A stretch of 47,558 nt of DNA, taken from positions 1-47,558 of the forward strand of contig CAVBBP010000013.1 in assembly GCA_963593685.1 (NCBI GenBank). The letters run 5' to 3'. Made by a program: the position numbers and the translations under genes. The notes under the pieces were generated by a model. The model made no database searches. It saw only the letters and a program-made list of their open reading frames with translations, and was not told the origin of the DNA. Positions 9,363 through 17,304 of this stretch are shown here, one piece after another. This DNA is from W0P28-013 sp963593685. GTDB lineage: Bacteria > Bacteroidota > Bacteroidia > Bacteroidales > Paludibacteraceae. Numbering within the stretch: the stretch's first letter is position 1; each line of letters starts with the position of its first letter.

Positions 9363-9539
9363 GAGGGCAGTGTTTCTGTATTTCTAGTTTCTGGTTTTTC
9401 AAAATTGCTGCCGCAATTTTTGTTTCTATGTTTTTATGTTTTTGGTTATTTGTGAATTTGGGGGAATTTGGGGGAATCCGTAAATAAGCAGAGCCGCCAC
9501 ATTGTGACGGCTCTACATTATCAATTGTCTTGCTTCTTG
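9363..9539. repeat. Mosaic repeat with a strong hairpin between convergent genes
   Basis: This region between two convergent genes has minus-oriented modules: (ATTTCTAG)n, an AAATTGC-TGC-GCAATTT hairpin, (TTTCTATG)n and, next to the minus-strand stop, (CTTGCTTC)n. A GC-rich hairpin lies at 9488-9516 (AGAGCCGCCAC / GTGACGGCTCT). The same hairpin occurs at 45370-45398 after the other cargo gene of this family. It could end transcription, but there is no T run. Confidence 0.75.
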
Positions 9540-11978
9540 CTACTTGCTACTAACAACCACTTTCTGCGCTTTGTCGCCGACTTTGACGATATAAACGCCG
9601 TTCAGTGAGCCGTTTAGGCGGGTTACATTGCGGCCGAGCAGGTCGAAAATTTGAAACTCGCCGTCGTAGATGATGCTGCCGTTTTCGGTGCGGAGGTCGA
9701 GCATTTCGACGGTTCCGATGGCGGTGCCAGATTCTTTGAAAACAACCGTAATGGTTACTGCGCCAGCGGGCATAACGAATGTATTTTCGGCAGAAACCTC
9801 TACTGTTTGACCATCGCCGTATGTTACGGTAACGCTTTCGACTTCGTAGCCCTCGGCAGGAGCAACAGTGAGCGTAACCGTTTCGCCCTCGGCGGCTGTG
9901 GTCTTATCGGCTGTCAGCACGCCGTTTTTGATGTCGTCGGCAATGGTAATCGTGTAGACAATTTTCTTGAAAGTAGCACTTACCATAACATCGCCAGCGG
10001 GCATGACAAACTTGTTGTCTTTAACCTCTACTGTTTGACCATCGCCGTAGGTTACGGTAACGCTTTCGACTTCGTAGCCCTCGGCAGACGTAATGGTGAG
10101 CGTAATGGTTTCGCCTTCGGTGGCCGCGCTCTTATTGGCGACAACTGTGCCATTCTCGGGCGTGGTAACCGTAACCGCATAAATCTCTTGTACAAGACGG
10201 ACAGCAAAACCAAAGTAACGTCTTTCGTTGTAAGATGGGTTCAAGCCAGCCGAGAAACCGTACAACTCGTAGGCTTCCTCCGATTCGTTAGGCGTAGCAG
10301 ACCAATAGTAACTATTGGCTTGCACATTGTACACAACCGACCCATCGCGACCGCCCGCAGCAGACAAGAATATGGCACCCGCGGCTTCAAGTTTCTGCCA
10401 TTGGGCGAGTGTAAAGGTCTGGTAAGTGGCGTAGTCTTCTATGCCATAGTTATCTGCAAAACCACTCTTGAATTCCACATCTGCTGGGCCAGTCCAATTA
10501 TCAGGCAAGAGAATTAGACCGTTAGCATATTGCGTACCGTCGCTGTTAAGGTTGATGCGCGCGATGCCTCGTAATTCGCTTGCATTGGTGCGAGTGTTGA
10601 CGAGGTAATCCCACTCATCTTTCGTCAGTGTGCGGTAGGTGTCGCCATCGCCGATATTCGTACCCCAGTCCACAAAGTCGCCAGCGTAGTCGGAAGGGGT
10701 TTTAGAGGTGCTGATGCCCCACTTTGCCGAACCTGTGCTACCGCTCCAACCGAAAAGATCAATTTTTTCGGTCAGTGCATCTCCGTTCTTATTGGCAACA
10801 CCGATCATCTCCGTTTGGTACTCGGCAAACGCCCAAGTGGTGTCAGTAGCCGAGAGCATGCATTGCAAATTGCCTTGCGAGAATGCGATTTGCTTGCCAT
10901 CGGCAATAGAGAAGGCAGCAGATGTAAAGGCAGATGCGACTTTTTCGAACTCGGCATTCACTGCAACATCGCCAGCAGGCATCGTAAAGGTGTATTGGTT
11001 GCTCGCACCAGCAACAGGGGTGAGTTCTATCTCCGTTTCGCCTTGCATAACCGAAATAGATTTCAGAACACAGTGGCTAGCAGGCGTAACAGTGAGCGTA
11101 ACCGTTTCGCCTTCGATTGCCCCGAGTTTATCGATTGCTACAGTTCCATTTTCTGCAGCAGCAATGCTTACTACATGGAGATCTTGTACCAGACGGACAG
11201 CAACCCCCAAAATGCAAGTGTTGGCAGCGTTCGCATTCGCCTTAGTATCAGTACCGAATGCCATGTAGTATGGGTAGTTTGTGGTGAGAGGCGTAGCAGT
11301 CCAGTAGCTACCTGTGCTCTGCACACCGTCCATACCTACATACATGCGGTTGCCCGCAGCAGGCAAGAATACGGCACCTGCGGCTTCCAATTTCTGCCAC
11401 TCGGCAAGTGTGAAAGTATTGGCACTATAGTCCGTGCCATCATTCGTAAAGGCTATGCCATCGGGGCAAACCCAGTTGTCGGGCAAAAGTATTAAACCAT
11501 TCGCCGCTTGCGCACCATCTTCAGTGATATTAATGTGCGCAACGCCTTGTTTTTCGCTTGCATTGGTACGGGTTTCGAGCAGGTATGTCCACTCATCTTT
11601 CGTCAGTGTGCGGTAGGTGTTTGGCGCACTGGTACCGATAGTGTTTGCGCCCCAATCGGCAAAGTCTCCAGCGTAGTCCAAAGGGTTAGTCGAAATGCTG
11701 ACGCCCCACTTGGCCGAACCTGTGCTGCCGCTCCAGCCGAAAAGATCGATTTTTTCGGCAAGGGATGGACCAATCGTATTGCCCCAGCCAATAATGTCGT
11801 ACTGATTTTCGGCAAACAACCAAGTAGTGTCGGTAGCAGAGAGGGTGCATTGCAGGTTGCCCTGCGAGAAATAGATATATTTGCCATCGGCAATAGAGAA
11901 TGCCGCCTGCGTAAAACTTCCTGCCCAGAGGGCGGTGGTGGCACAAAGTGCCAAACAGAAAGAAACAATTTTTTTCAT
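9540..11978 (-). CDS. Large T9SS cargo protein with duplicated FSIADGK module and B-repeats
   Basis: An 812-residue protein with a signal peptide (MKKIVSFCLALCATTALWA). A ~250-residue module (about 22-270: FSIADGK, FSQGNLQC, EKIDLFGWSGSTGSAKWG, YRTLTKDEW, LPDNWV) is followed by an InlB/Bacterial-repeat domain (about 271-346). A second copy of the module spans about 352-598, and two further B-repeats follow (599-673, 674-750; ENGTV, EGETITLT, GYEVESVTVTYGDG, FVMPAGDV). The C-terminus (FDLLGR, LNGSLNGVYIVKVGDKAQKV) is a sorting domain shared with 20732-22228 and 44400-45353. It resembles surface paralogous domains such as FISUMP, though I cannot confirm that. The final SSK-stop comes from the TAGTAGCAAGTAG repeat, which has changed the usual VVVK end. 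Confidence 0.88.
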   Translation of the reverse strand: MKKIVSFCLALCATTALWAGSFTQAAFSIADGKYIYFSQGNLQCTLSATDTTWLFAENQYDIIGWGNTIGPSLAEKIDLFGWSGSTGSAKWGVSISTNPLDYAGDFADWGANTIGTSAPNTYRTLTKDEWTYLLETRTNASEKQGVAHINITEDGAQAANGLILLPDNWVCPDGIAFTNDGTDYSANTFTLAEWQKLEAAGAVFLPAAGNRMYVGMDGVQSTGSYWTATPLTTNYPYYMAFGTDTKANANAANTCILGVAVRLVQDLHVVSIAAAENGTVAIDKLGAIEGETVTLTVTPASHCVLKSISVMQGETEIELTPVAGASNQYTFTMPAGDVAVNAEFEKVASAFTSAAFSIADGKQIAFSQGNLQCMLSATDTTWAFAEYQTEMIGVANKNGDALTEKIDLFGWSGSTGSAKWGISTSKTPSDYAGDFVDWGTNIGDGDTYRTLTKDEWDYLVNTRTNASELRGIARINLNSDGTQYANGLILLPDNWTGPADVEFKSGFADNYGIEDYATYQTFTLAQWQKLEAAGAIFLSAAGGRDGSVVYNVQANSYYWSATPNESEEAYELYGFSAGLNPSYNERRYFGFAVRLVQEIYAVTVTTPENGTVVANKSAATEGETITLTITSAEGYEVESVTVTYGDGQTVEVKDNKFVMPAGDVMVSATFKKIVYTITIADDIKNGVLTADKTTAAEGETVTLTVAPAEGYEVESVTVTYGDGQTVEVSAENTFVMPAGAVTITVVFKESGTAIGTVEMLDLRTENGSIIYDGEFQIFDLLGRNVTRLNGSLNGVYIVKVGDKAQKVVVSSK

Positions 11979-12168
11979 AGTCTGTTTTTTTAGTTGTTAT
12001 TAAAAGTTGGTTAATTAAATAGTTTTTCCCTTTATTCATCGCAAAAGAGTGCGTTTTTGCTGTCGTAAATAAACCAACCTTTAATTGCTACACTTTTGGA
12101 ACATTTTATCGGTGGCAGAAAAAATAGGGTGTACCGATAGAAAAATCCATATTTTCTGTGCAAAAAAG

Positions 12169-12198
12169 TTGGCATTTCAAAATTATTCTGTACTTTTG
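12169..12198 (+). promoter_or_regulatory. Orphan Bacteroidota-type promoter
   Basis: TTG at 12169-12171, a 19-nt spacer and TACTTTTG at 12191-12198 form one of the best promoter matches in the window, but it points to no gene on the plus strand. The nearest plus-strand feature is the hairpin at 12215-12261. Confidence 0.6.
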
Positions 12199-12203
12199 TA
12201 GCG

Positions 12204-12265
12204 TGTTTCAACGCAAAAAAAGTGTAGCGAAAAAACCTTGGTTTAATTGCTACACTTTTTTGGTG
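12204..12265 (+). ncRNA. Candidate small RNA ending in a hairpin
   Basis: Downstream of the orphan promoter there is a perfect 13-bp inverted repeat: AAAAAAGTGTAGC (about 12216-12228) pairs with GCTACACTTTTTT (12249-12261) around a 20-nt loop, and the 3' arm ends in a T run like an intrinsic terminator. Part of the element (TTTAATTGCTACACTTTT) occurs again at 12080-12097. There is no ORF. This is a prediction from promoter plus terminator-like structure only; the unit could also be a leader or an AT-rich repeat. Confidence 0.35.
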
Positions 12266-12722
12266 GCCGTCGCCTCTTTTCCCGTTTCCCCCGATAGGGG
12301 AAAAGCCTTCGTCTAATTAAGAATTTTGAATTAAGAGTTATGATTTTTTTCGACAAGCGAGCGCAGTGCCAAACTCGTTTGGACAATGCCGAGCGGAGAA
12401 AAAATGCGCGTAGCGAATTAAGCGGTTTCCACCGCATTCTGCACGACAAAACTGCACTGCCCACCAACAACGACAGTAGGGACGCGGCACGCCACGTCCC
12501 TACAACTAGAAACTAGAAATAAACCAAACCAACCTCAACGCGATTCTGTCCCCCTGCTTGGAGCAAAGCGCAAAGATAGGGGGACGAGCGAAGCGGAGGG
12601 GGTTAAAAACCAACTCAACAAATAACCAAATCTGCAAATCCCCAAAAACGGATGTGGCATGCCGCGTCCCTACTTTCGCACCTTTACACTTTCAAACTTT
12701 CACACTAAAAAATTCCTTACTC
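12263..12722. repeat. Mosaic intergenic repeat, 3' side of ygiQ
   Basis: About 460 nt without a real gene. It holds the CCTCTTTTCCCGTTTCCCC / GGGGAAAAG module, the module with GCGAGCGCAG, CAAACTCGTTTGGA and GCCGAGCGGAG (about 12350-12400; also at 14785, 27465 and 35558), a GGACGCGGCACGCCACGTCC hairpin and (CTAGAAACTAGAAAT). Then comes a GTCCCCCTGC...GGGGGACG hairpin and, next to the ygiQ stop, minus-oriented (CACTTTCAAACTTT) and TTCCTTACTCC. The plus-strand polarity of the middle part is an exception to the usual rule, since both neighbours are on the minus strand. Confidence 0.75.
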
Positions 12723-14531
12723 CTAACTTTTGAAAAGTCTGTCAATCAGGTCGTTGCGGCCCATGCGTTTGAGGGCATCTTTGATTTGGGCGCGTGCTTC
12801 GGGTTTGTACCAGAAGAAAAATTGGCGTTGTGCGAGTTTGTCGTGCGGCGAGCGTGCCACGAAAATGGGCTTCAGCGTGTAAGGGTCGAGTCCTGTGTGG
12901 TACATCTCGGTGGCCAAAGTCATGGGCGTTGGCGTAAAATCCTGCACCTGCTCCAACTGAAAATTGAGGCGTTTGGTCTCGACGGCCAGTTCGGCCATCT
13001 CCTGCGGACGGCAGCCAGGGTGGCTCGAGATGAAATAGGGAACGATTTGCTGATGCAGCCGCCCTTCAGCATCGATGCGGTCGAACAGGCGTTTGAACTC
13101 CTTGAAAAGCGCAAAACTCGGTTTGCGCATGACTTGCAACACGGCATCGGAGGTGTGCTCGGGCGCAACTTTCAGCCGTCCCGACACATGGTGTTCGATG
13201 AGTTCGCGCAAGTAGTTGCGGTTGGCGGCGTTCACGCGCTCGTCGTCGGTGCGGTGCAGCGCCACATCGTAGCGCACGCCACTGCCGATGAAACTTTTTT
13301 TGACGCACGGCAGCGCATCGACAGCCCGATAGAGTGCCAAAAGCGGCGTGTGGTCGGTGTTCATATTGCGGCAAATCGTGGGAAAAGCGCACGACGGACG
13401 GCGGCATTTTGCACACACATCGGCATTTTTGCCGCGCATCATGTACATATTGGCCGACGGACCGCCTAAATCGCTGAGATAGCCTTTGAAATCGGGCATT
13501 TCGGCGATTTTTTTCACCTCGCGAATAATCGATTCTTGGCTGCGCGACACCACAAATTTGCCTTGATGCATCGAGATGGTGCAGAAAGCACAGCCGCCCC
13601 AACAGCCGCGGTGCGTATTGACCGAAAATTTTATCATTTCGAAGGCAGGAATGGTTTTGCCTTTGTATTTTGGGTGCGGCTGCCGCGTGAACGGCAATTC
13701 GTAAATGGCATCGAGTTCGGCGGTAGTCATCGGAGCAAACGACGGATTGACCACTACAAATTGTTTGCCGACAGGCTGCACCAAATGCACTTGAGTCAGT
13801 TTGTTCGATTCGGTTTCGATAATGCGGAAGGCCTCGGCCGATTTGCGGCGATCGCGTGCAACTTCTTCGTGCGAATGGAGTACTATCTGTTGAGGCAGAG
13901 CAGGCTCTTCGCAGGTGAGATAGGCCGTCTGTGGAATATCGTGGCAATCGTTTATCGAGCCGCCATTACGTAACACATCGGCAATGGCACGCATTGGCTG
14001 TTCGCCCATGCCATAGACCAACAAATCGGCTTTCGAATCGACCAGAATGCTGCGATGCACGCTGTCGGTCCAGTAGTCGTAGTGCGAAAATCGGCGCAGA
14101 CTTGCCTCGATGCCGCCGATGATGAGCGGCACATCGGGATAGAGGCGTTTCACGATGTTGGCATAGACGATGGTGCAGTTGTCGGGGCGCATGGCGGCGC
14201 GTCCGTCGGGTGAATAGGCGTCGTTGGAGCGCAGGCGGCGGTTGGCGGTGTAGTGGTTCACCATCGAATCCATATTGCCAGCCGATATGGCGAAAAATAG
14301 GCGCGGGCGACCGAATTTTGTGAAATCGCGAAAATCGCCGTGCCAGTCGGGCTGCGGCACAATGGCCACGCGCAACCCTTCGGCTTCGAGCACCCGCCCG
14401 ATGACCGCCGCACTGAACGACGGGTGATCGACATAGGCATCGCCCGAAAACAGCACAACATCGACCTCGCTCCAGCCACGGAGTTCAATCTCCTTCTTTG
14501 TTGTCGGCAAAAAATCGGTCAGGCGGGTCAT
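12723..14531 (-). CDS. ygiQ: YgiQ family radical SAM protein
   Basis: A 602-residue protein. The N-terminal domain carries the family signature (TDFLPTTKKEIELRGWSEVDVVLFSGDAYVDHPSFSAA). The radical SAM cluster motif CxxxCxxC lies at about residues 310-317 (HRGCWGGCAFCTI), followed by the distal RMKVAPEHTS-like GRLKVAPEHTSDAVL. Length and order fit the UPF0313/YgiQ family, whose reaction is not established; a 4Fe-4S cluster and SAM cleavage are expected. The last codons, Lys-Ser-stop (AAAAGTTAGGAG), run into the intergenic repeat. The 5' leader is the (TCAACTTA)n module, with no SD sequence. Confidence 0.93.
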   Translation of the reverse strand: MTRLTDFLPTTKKEIELRGWSEVDVVLFSGDAYVDHPSFSAAVIGRVLEAEGLRVAIVPQPDWHGDFRDFTKFGRPRLFFAISAGNMDSMVNHYTANRRLRSNDAYSPDGRAAMRPDNCTIVYANIVKRLYPDVPLIIGGIEASLRRFSHYDYWTDSVHRSILVDSKADLLVYGMGEQPMRAIADVLRNGGSINDCHDIPQTAYLTCEEPALPQQIVLHSHEEVARDRRKSAEAFRIIETESNKLTQVHLVQPVGKQFVVVNPSFAPMTTAELDAIYELPFTRQPHPKYKGKTIPAFEMIKFSVNTHRGCWGGCAFCTISMHQGKFVVSRSQESIIREVKKIAEMPDFKGYLSDLGGPSANMYMMRGKNADVCAKCRRPSCAFPTICRNMNTDHTPLLALYRAVDALPCVKKSFIGSGVRYDVALHRTDDERVNAANRNYLRELIEHHVSGRLKVAPEHTSDAVLQVMRKPSFALFKEFKRLFDRIDAEGRLHQQIVPYFISSHPGCRPQEMAELAVETKRLNFQLEQVQDFTPTPMTLATEMYHTGLDPYTLKPIFVARSPHDKLAQRQFFFWYKPEARAQIKDALKRMGRNDLIDRLFKS

Positions 14532-14916
14532 GTGTAGTTGATGAGTTGATAAGTTGATTGGTTGATAAGTTTAACGCATTGAGGTTGGTCTGTGAGGTTA
14601 TTTCTAGTTTCTAGTTTCTCAAAATTGCTATCGCAATTTTGTTTCTAAATTTCTATGTTCCTAATTGTTGAATTTGAAATTGCGGCTCTGCCGCGCTACT
14701 CCTCACTCCTCATTCCTCACTCCTCATTAGTCTTGCTACTTGCTACTCACATCTTGCTACTAAAAAATTTGAAATCCTGAATTTTTGCGATAAGCGAGCG
14801 CAGCGCCAAACTCGTTTGAACGATGCCGAGCGGAGCAAAAATCAAATGAAATTTTGAATTTGCGACTTTGCGTTCTCGTTTCCTAGCCTCATTATCGTTT
14901 TGACTTGGTATCGTGT
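14532..14916. repeat. Mosaic intergenic repeat, full-length copy (minus polarity)
   Basis: Read from about 14760 to 14532 on the minus strand, the order is: (GTAGCAAG)n, (GTGAGGA)n, GCGGCAGAGCCGC, AATTTCAAATT, CAATTAGGAACATAGAAAT, AAAATTGCGATAGCAATTTT, (GAAACTA)n, CAGACCAACCTCAATGCG, TTAAACT, (ATCAACTT)n and then the ygiQ ATG. The plus-strand gap 24572-24772 has the same order with few changes. The stretch 14761-14916 holds the AGCGAGCGCAGCGCC / CGAGCGGAG module and no gene. Confidence 0.85.
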
Positions 14917-15606
14917 TCATAAATCTTCCTTGTAGGTTATTTTGCGGTTGTGGGCGTCGCCATGGACGATGTGGATAGGGACTGTGGGCAAGTAATGGTG
15001 TACTATGCCGCAGTCGTCGGTGGCTTGCAGGGGCGGATCATGCAGGGCGAGGCGATAGGCCTCAGCTATTGTTGTTAGGCGAAAGGCTTGCGGAGTTTGG
15101 GCGCACATCAAGGTTGAGCGAGGTGGAATGTCTTGCACAATTTTGTCGATAGCGTTTTCTGAAACCCTGTACATCGTGTCGGTGGCTGGAATGGCTACCG
15201 TAACTGCCTCGTGCTGTTGTAGGGCGGCGCAGACATCGCCGATAATTCGCTCGCTCACAAATGGGCGCGCAGCATCGTGAAACAAAACATTGATGGAGTT
15301 TTGTTGCGTATTTCGCCGCTCTATCTCCCGCAGAGCGTTCACGCTCGATTTCCAACGCTCGCTGCCGCCAGCAACGACAAACACCACTTTCTGCCAACCG
15401 TTGCGGCGCACCATCTCTTGTGCTTGCGCAAGGTAGTCCTTATGCATGACAATACCTATCTCATCGATACACGCCGCCTGCTCGAATGCCCCAACAGAAT
15501 GTTCCAACACACTCCGTCCATCGGCTAACGGCAATAGTTGCTTGGGCGTATTTCCGCCAATGCGTGCGCCAATTCCTCCTGCTAATATGATTGCGAAGTT
15601 TGTCAT
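14917..15606 (-). CDS. IspD/TarI family cytidylyltransferase
   Basis: A 229-residue nucleotidyltransferase that joins CTP to a sugar-alcohol phosphate: methylerythritol phosphate (IspD) or ribitol phosphate (TarI). The CTP loop is ILAGGIGARIGGNTPKQ (about residues 5-21). HDAARPF and AQTPQAF sit in the active-site region, and VHGDAHNRKIT is the C-terminal family motif. The ATG at 15606, with GGGAGG 8 nt upstream, is preferred over an in-frame start 15 nt earlier. It overlaps the fic stop by 4 nt (ATGA), so the two are co-translated, which is an odd pair. PPRSTLMCAQTPQAF and TDTMYRV look a little more like TarI than housekeeping IspD, so no symbol is given. Confidence 0.85.
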   Translation of the reverse strand: MTNFAIILAGGIGARIGGNTPKQLLPLADGRSVLEHSVGAFEQAACIDEIGIVMHKDYLAQAQEMVRRNGWQKVVFVVAGGSERWKSSVNALREIERRNTQQNSINVLFHDAARPFVSERIIGDVCAALQQHEAVTVAIPATDTMYRVSENAIDKIVQDIPPRSTLMCAQTPQAFRLTTIAEAYRLALHDPPLQATDDCGIVHHYLPTVPIHIVHGDAHNRKITYKEDL

Positions 15607-16685
15607 TCTGTTACCTCCCAATGTCCGCCTTTGTCCGCACCAATTCTGCGAATCTTTCCTTTTGCTTTGAGTGCCGAAATTTGTTTTTCCACAGCGCGAG
15701 GGCTGATGCCAATCTCTTTGCTCAGTTGAGCAGCCGAAATCTCAGGCTTCTCTCTCATAATCCGCAAGATTTTCTCCGAACTTTTCTCCGAACTTTTTGC
15801 GATTTTCTCCGAACTTTCTGCGTCTTTCTCCGCACTTTCTTTGTTCTTGTGTTGATCTAGTTGCTCTGATATTTTTTCCCAATCGACATGCTGAAAACGC
15901 TTTTTTAATGAGTTATTTTCCCCAAGTAATAGGTTTCTGAAAAAAAGTTCGAGAAAGTGTGTCGTTTCGTCTATTCCCTTTTCGTAGTTTTGGTAATTGG
16001 CTCGTACCAAGGCGTTGCGGAAGCATTTTGCGTTATCGGCAAAGGGTTCATTAGTAACCCGATAGCCCAATTTTCGCAAGTATTTGATAGCGAATACAGC
16101 CGTAGTGCGTGTGTTACCTTCTCGAAATGGGTGTATTTGCCAAATTCCGCTGATAAATCGTGCAAAATGCGCCACCATTTCGGTTTTGCTTAATCCCTTA
16201 TAGGAGAATTTCCGCTCCTGTCCGAAATCATAGTCTAATGTGGCAGAAATTGCGTCGCACGAAGTGTACAGCACGGTATCGCCATTCAGCACCCATTTGC
16301 GTTTGGTGATGTTCACATCGCGATATTTTCCAGCGTGTGGCAGCACTCCTATGAATAGGCGTCGGTGTATATTGGCCAATTCAGCAGGCGAGAAATTGAA
16401 TGTGCGTTCCGAAAGCACTTGTGTAATGTGCAACGAGACTTTGTCGGCTTCTTCGGTGTCGGCATTTTGCTTTTCTGTCGGCAATTCTTCGTAGTACGAA
16501 TCGACTAATTGCTTTGCCTGTTTGTAATCGATCTCACCCTCGATGTGTTTGCGTGCCGTCTCGAGCAGATACTCCGACGGCTTCAGACCATCGACATCTT
16601 GCAGCCCGATGGCCACCGCCCACGCTTCCGCTTTCTCGCGTTGCGACGGCTCGCCTTGCTGTATGTAGTAGTCAAATTCGCTCAT
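15603..16685 (-). CDS. Fic family protein with C-terminal winged helix
   Basis: A 360-residue protein. The Fic core holds the motif HPFREGNTRTTAVF (about residues 182-195), with the His and the Glu-Gly-Asn-x-Arg set needed for AMP transfer. An N-terminal helix region (about 12-70, ARKHIEGEIDYKQAKQLVDSYY) resembles the VbhA-type antitoxin domain, so the protein may inhibit itself, but the exact S/TxxxEG motif is not clear. A linker made of repeats of SSEK (about 278-305) leads to a winged-helix domain (ISAAQLSKEIGISPRAVEKQISALKAKGKIRRIG). It may AMPylate a target and bind DNA. It is upstream of and overlaps the cytidylyltransferase gene. Confidence 0.88.
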   Translation of the reverse strand: MSEFDYYIQQGEPSQREKAEAWAVAIGLQDVDGLKPSEYLLETARKHIEGEIDYKQAKQLVDSYYEELPTEKQNADTEEADKVSLHITQVLSERTFNFSPAELANIHRRLFIGVLPHAGKYRDVNITKRKWVLNGDTVLYTSCDAISATLDYDFGQERKFSYKGLSKTEMVAHFARFISGIWQIHPFREGNTRTTAVFAIKYLRKLGYRVTNEPFADNAKCFRNALVRANYQNYEKGIDETTHFLELFFRNLLLGENNSLKKRFQHVDWEKISEQLDQHKNKESAEKDAESSEKIAKSSEKSSEKILRIMREKPEISAAQLSKEIGISPRAVEKQISALKAKGKIRRIGADKGGHWEVTE

Positions 16686-16743
16686 TACGAGGGTTTGTGC
16701 GTGCGGAGATTTTCAGATTGTTACCACTTTATACAAAATTTGA

Positions 16744-17145
16744 CTATTGCACCCCTTCTGATTTTGCCTCTGGAACAATATCGCCATTTAGTTGCTGTTC
16801 GGAGCAGTGTTTTTGCGCTTTTTTCAGAAATTTGGCGCGTTTGGCATCGTCGGCAAAGGTGTCGGCCAGCCAGCCGAGTTGCTCGGCGGTGAGCAGATAG
16901 TTGCTGATGTACTTTTTGCCGAGTTTGAGGCGTTTGTTGTCGTTGGCTTCGCGTTTCAGCAAAAATGCCATGGCTCTAGCCTGCCCATAAGTGGCGGTTT
17001 TGTACTTGCAATAAGTCTGCGGCTCGGCTTGAGCGGCCGCAAGCGTGTCCTGCGCCTGCTGCACGGTAGAAATAGTGTCGTTTTCTTGCGCAAAAGCCGC
17101 GCCACACACGGCACAAAAGGCGATTAAAAGGGCAATGGGTTTCAT
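16744..17145 (-). CDS. Small secreted protein, DUF4476-like
   Basis: A 133-residue protein with a signal peptide (MKPIALLIAFCAVCGAAFA). The mature part is helical and charged. The C-terminal half (about 75-120; FLLKREANDNKRLKLGKKYISNYLLTAEQLGWLADTFADD, here cited in part as LTAEQLGWLADTF) shows the repeated pattern of DUF4476, two helices with a conserved aromatic-acidic turn. It contains two Cys residues besides those in the signal peptide. It lies 58 nt upstream of the fic start on the same strand and may share its transcript. The function is unknown. Confidence 0.65.
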   Translation of the reverse strand: MKPIALLIAFCAVCGAAFAQENDTISTVQQAQDTLAAAQAEPQTYCKYKTATYGQARAMAFLLKREANDNKRLKLGKKYISNYLLTAEQLGWLADTFADDAKRAKFLKKAQKHCSEQQLNGDIVPEAKSEGVQ

Positions 17146-17304
17146 AATTTTCTATGTTTTTTTTTGTGAATTTGTGGATTTGGTTATTTGGAGAGTTGAT
17201 AAACCTATCAATTTGAAATTTGAAATTTGAAATTTGAAATTCTGAAATTGCGGCTCTGCCGCATCACTCCTCACTCCTAACTCCTAACTCCTAATTCCTC
17301 ACTT
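17146..17304. repeat. Short mosaic repeat between rarA and the DUF4476-like gene
   Basis: Contains (TTTGAAAT)n at about 17212-17250, GCGGCTCTGCCGC and (CTCACTCCTAACTC)n, which runs into the rarA stop codon. No gene is seen. The module order is the minus-strand one. Confidence 0.75.

Noticed and set aside
12243..12470. 75-codon minus-strand ORF
   Set aside because: Made of repeat modules and the hairpin; basic and low-complexity, with no start context.
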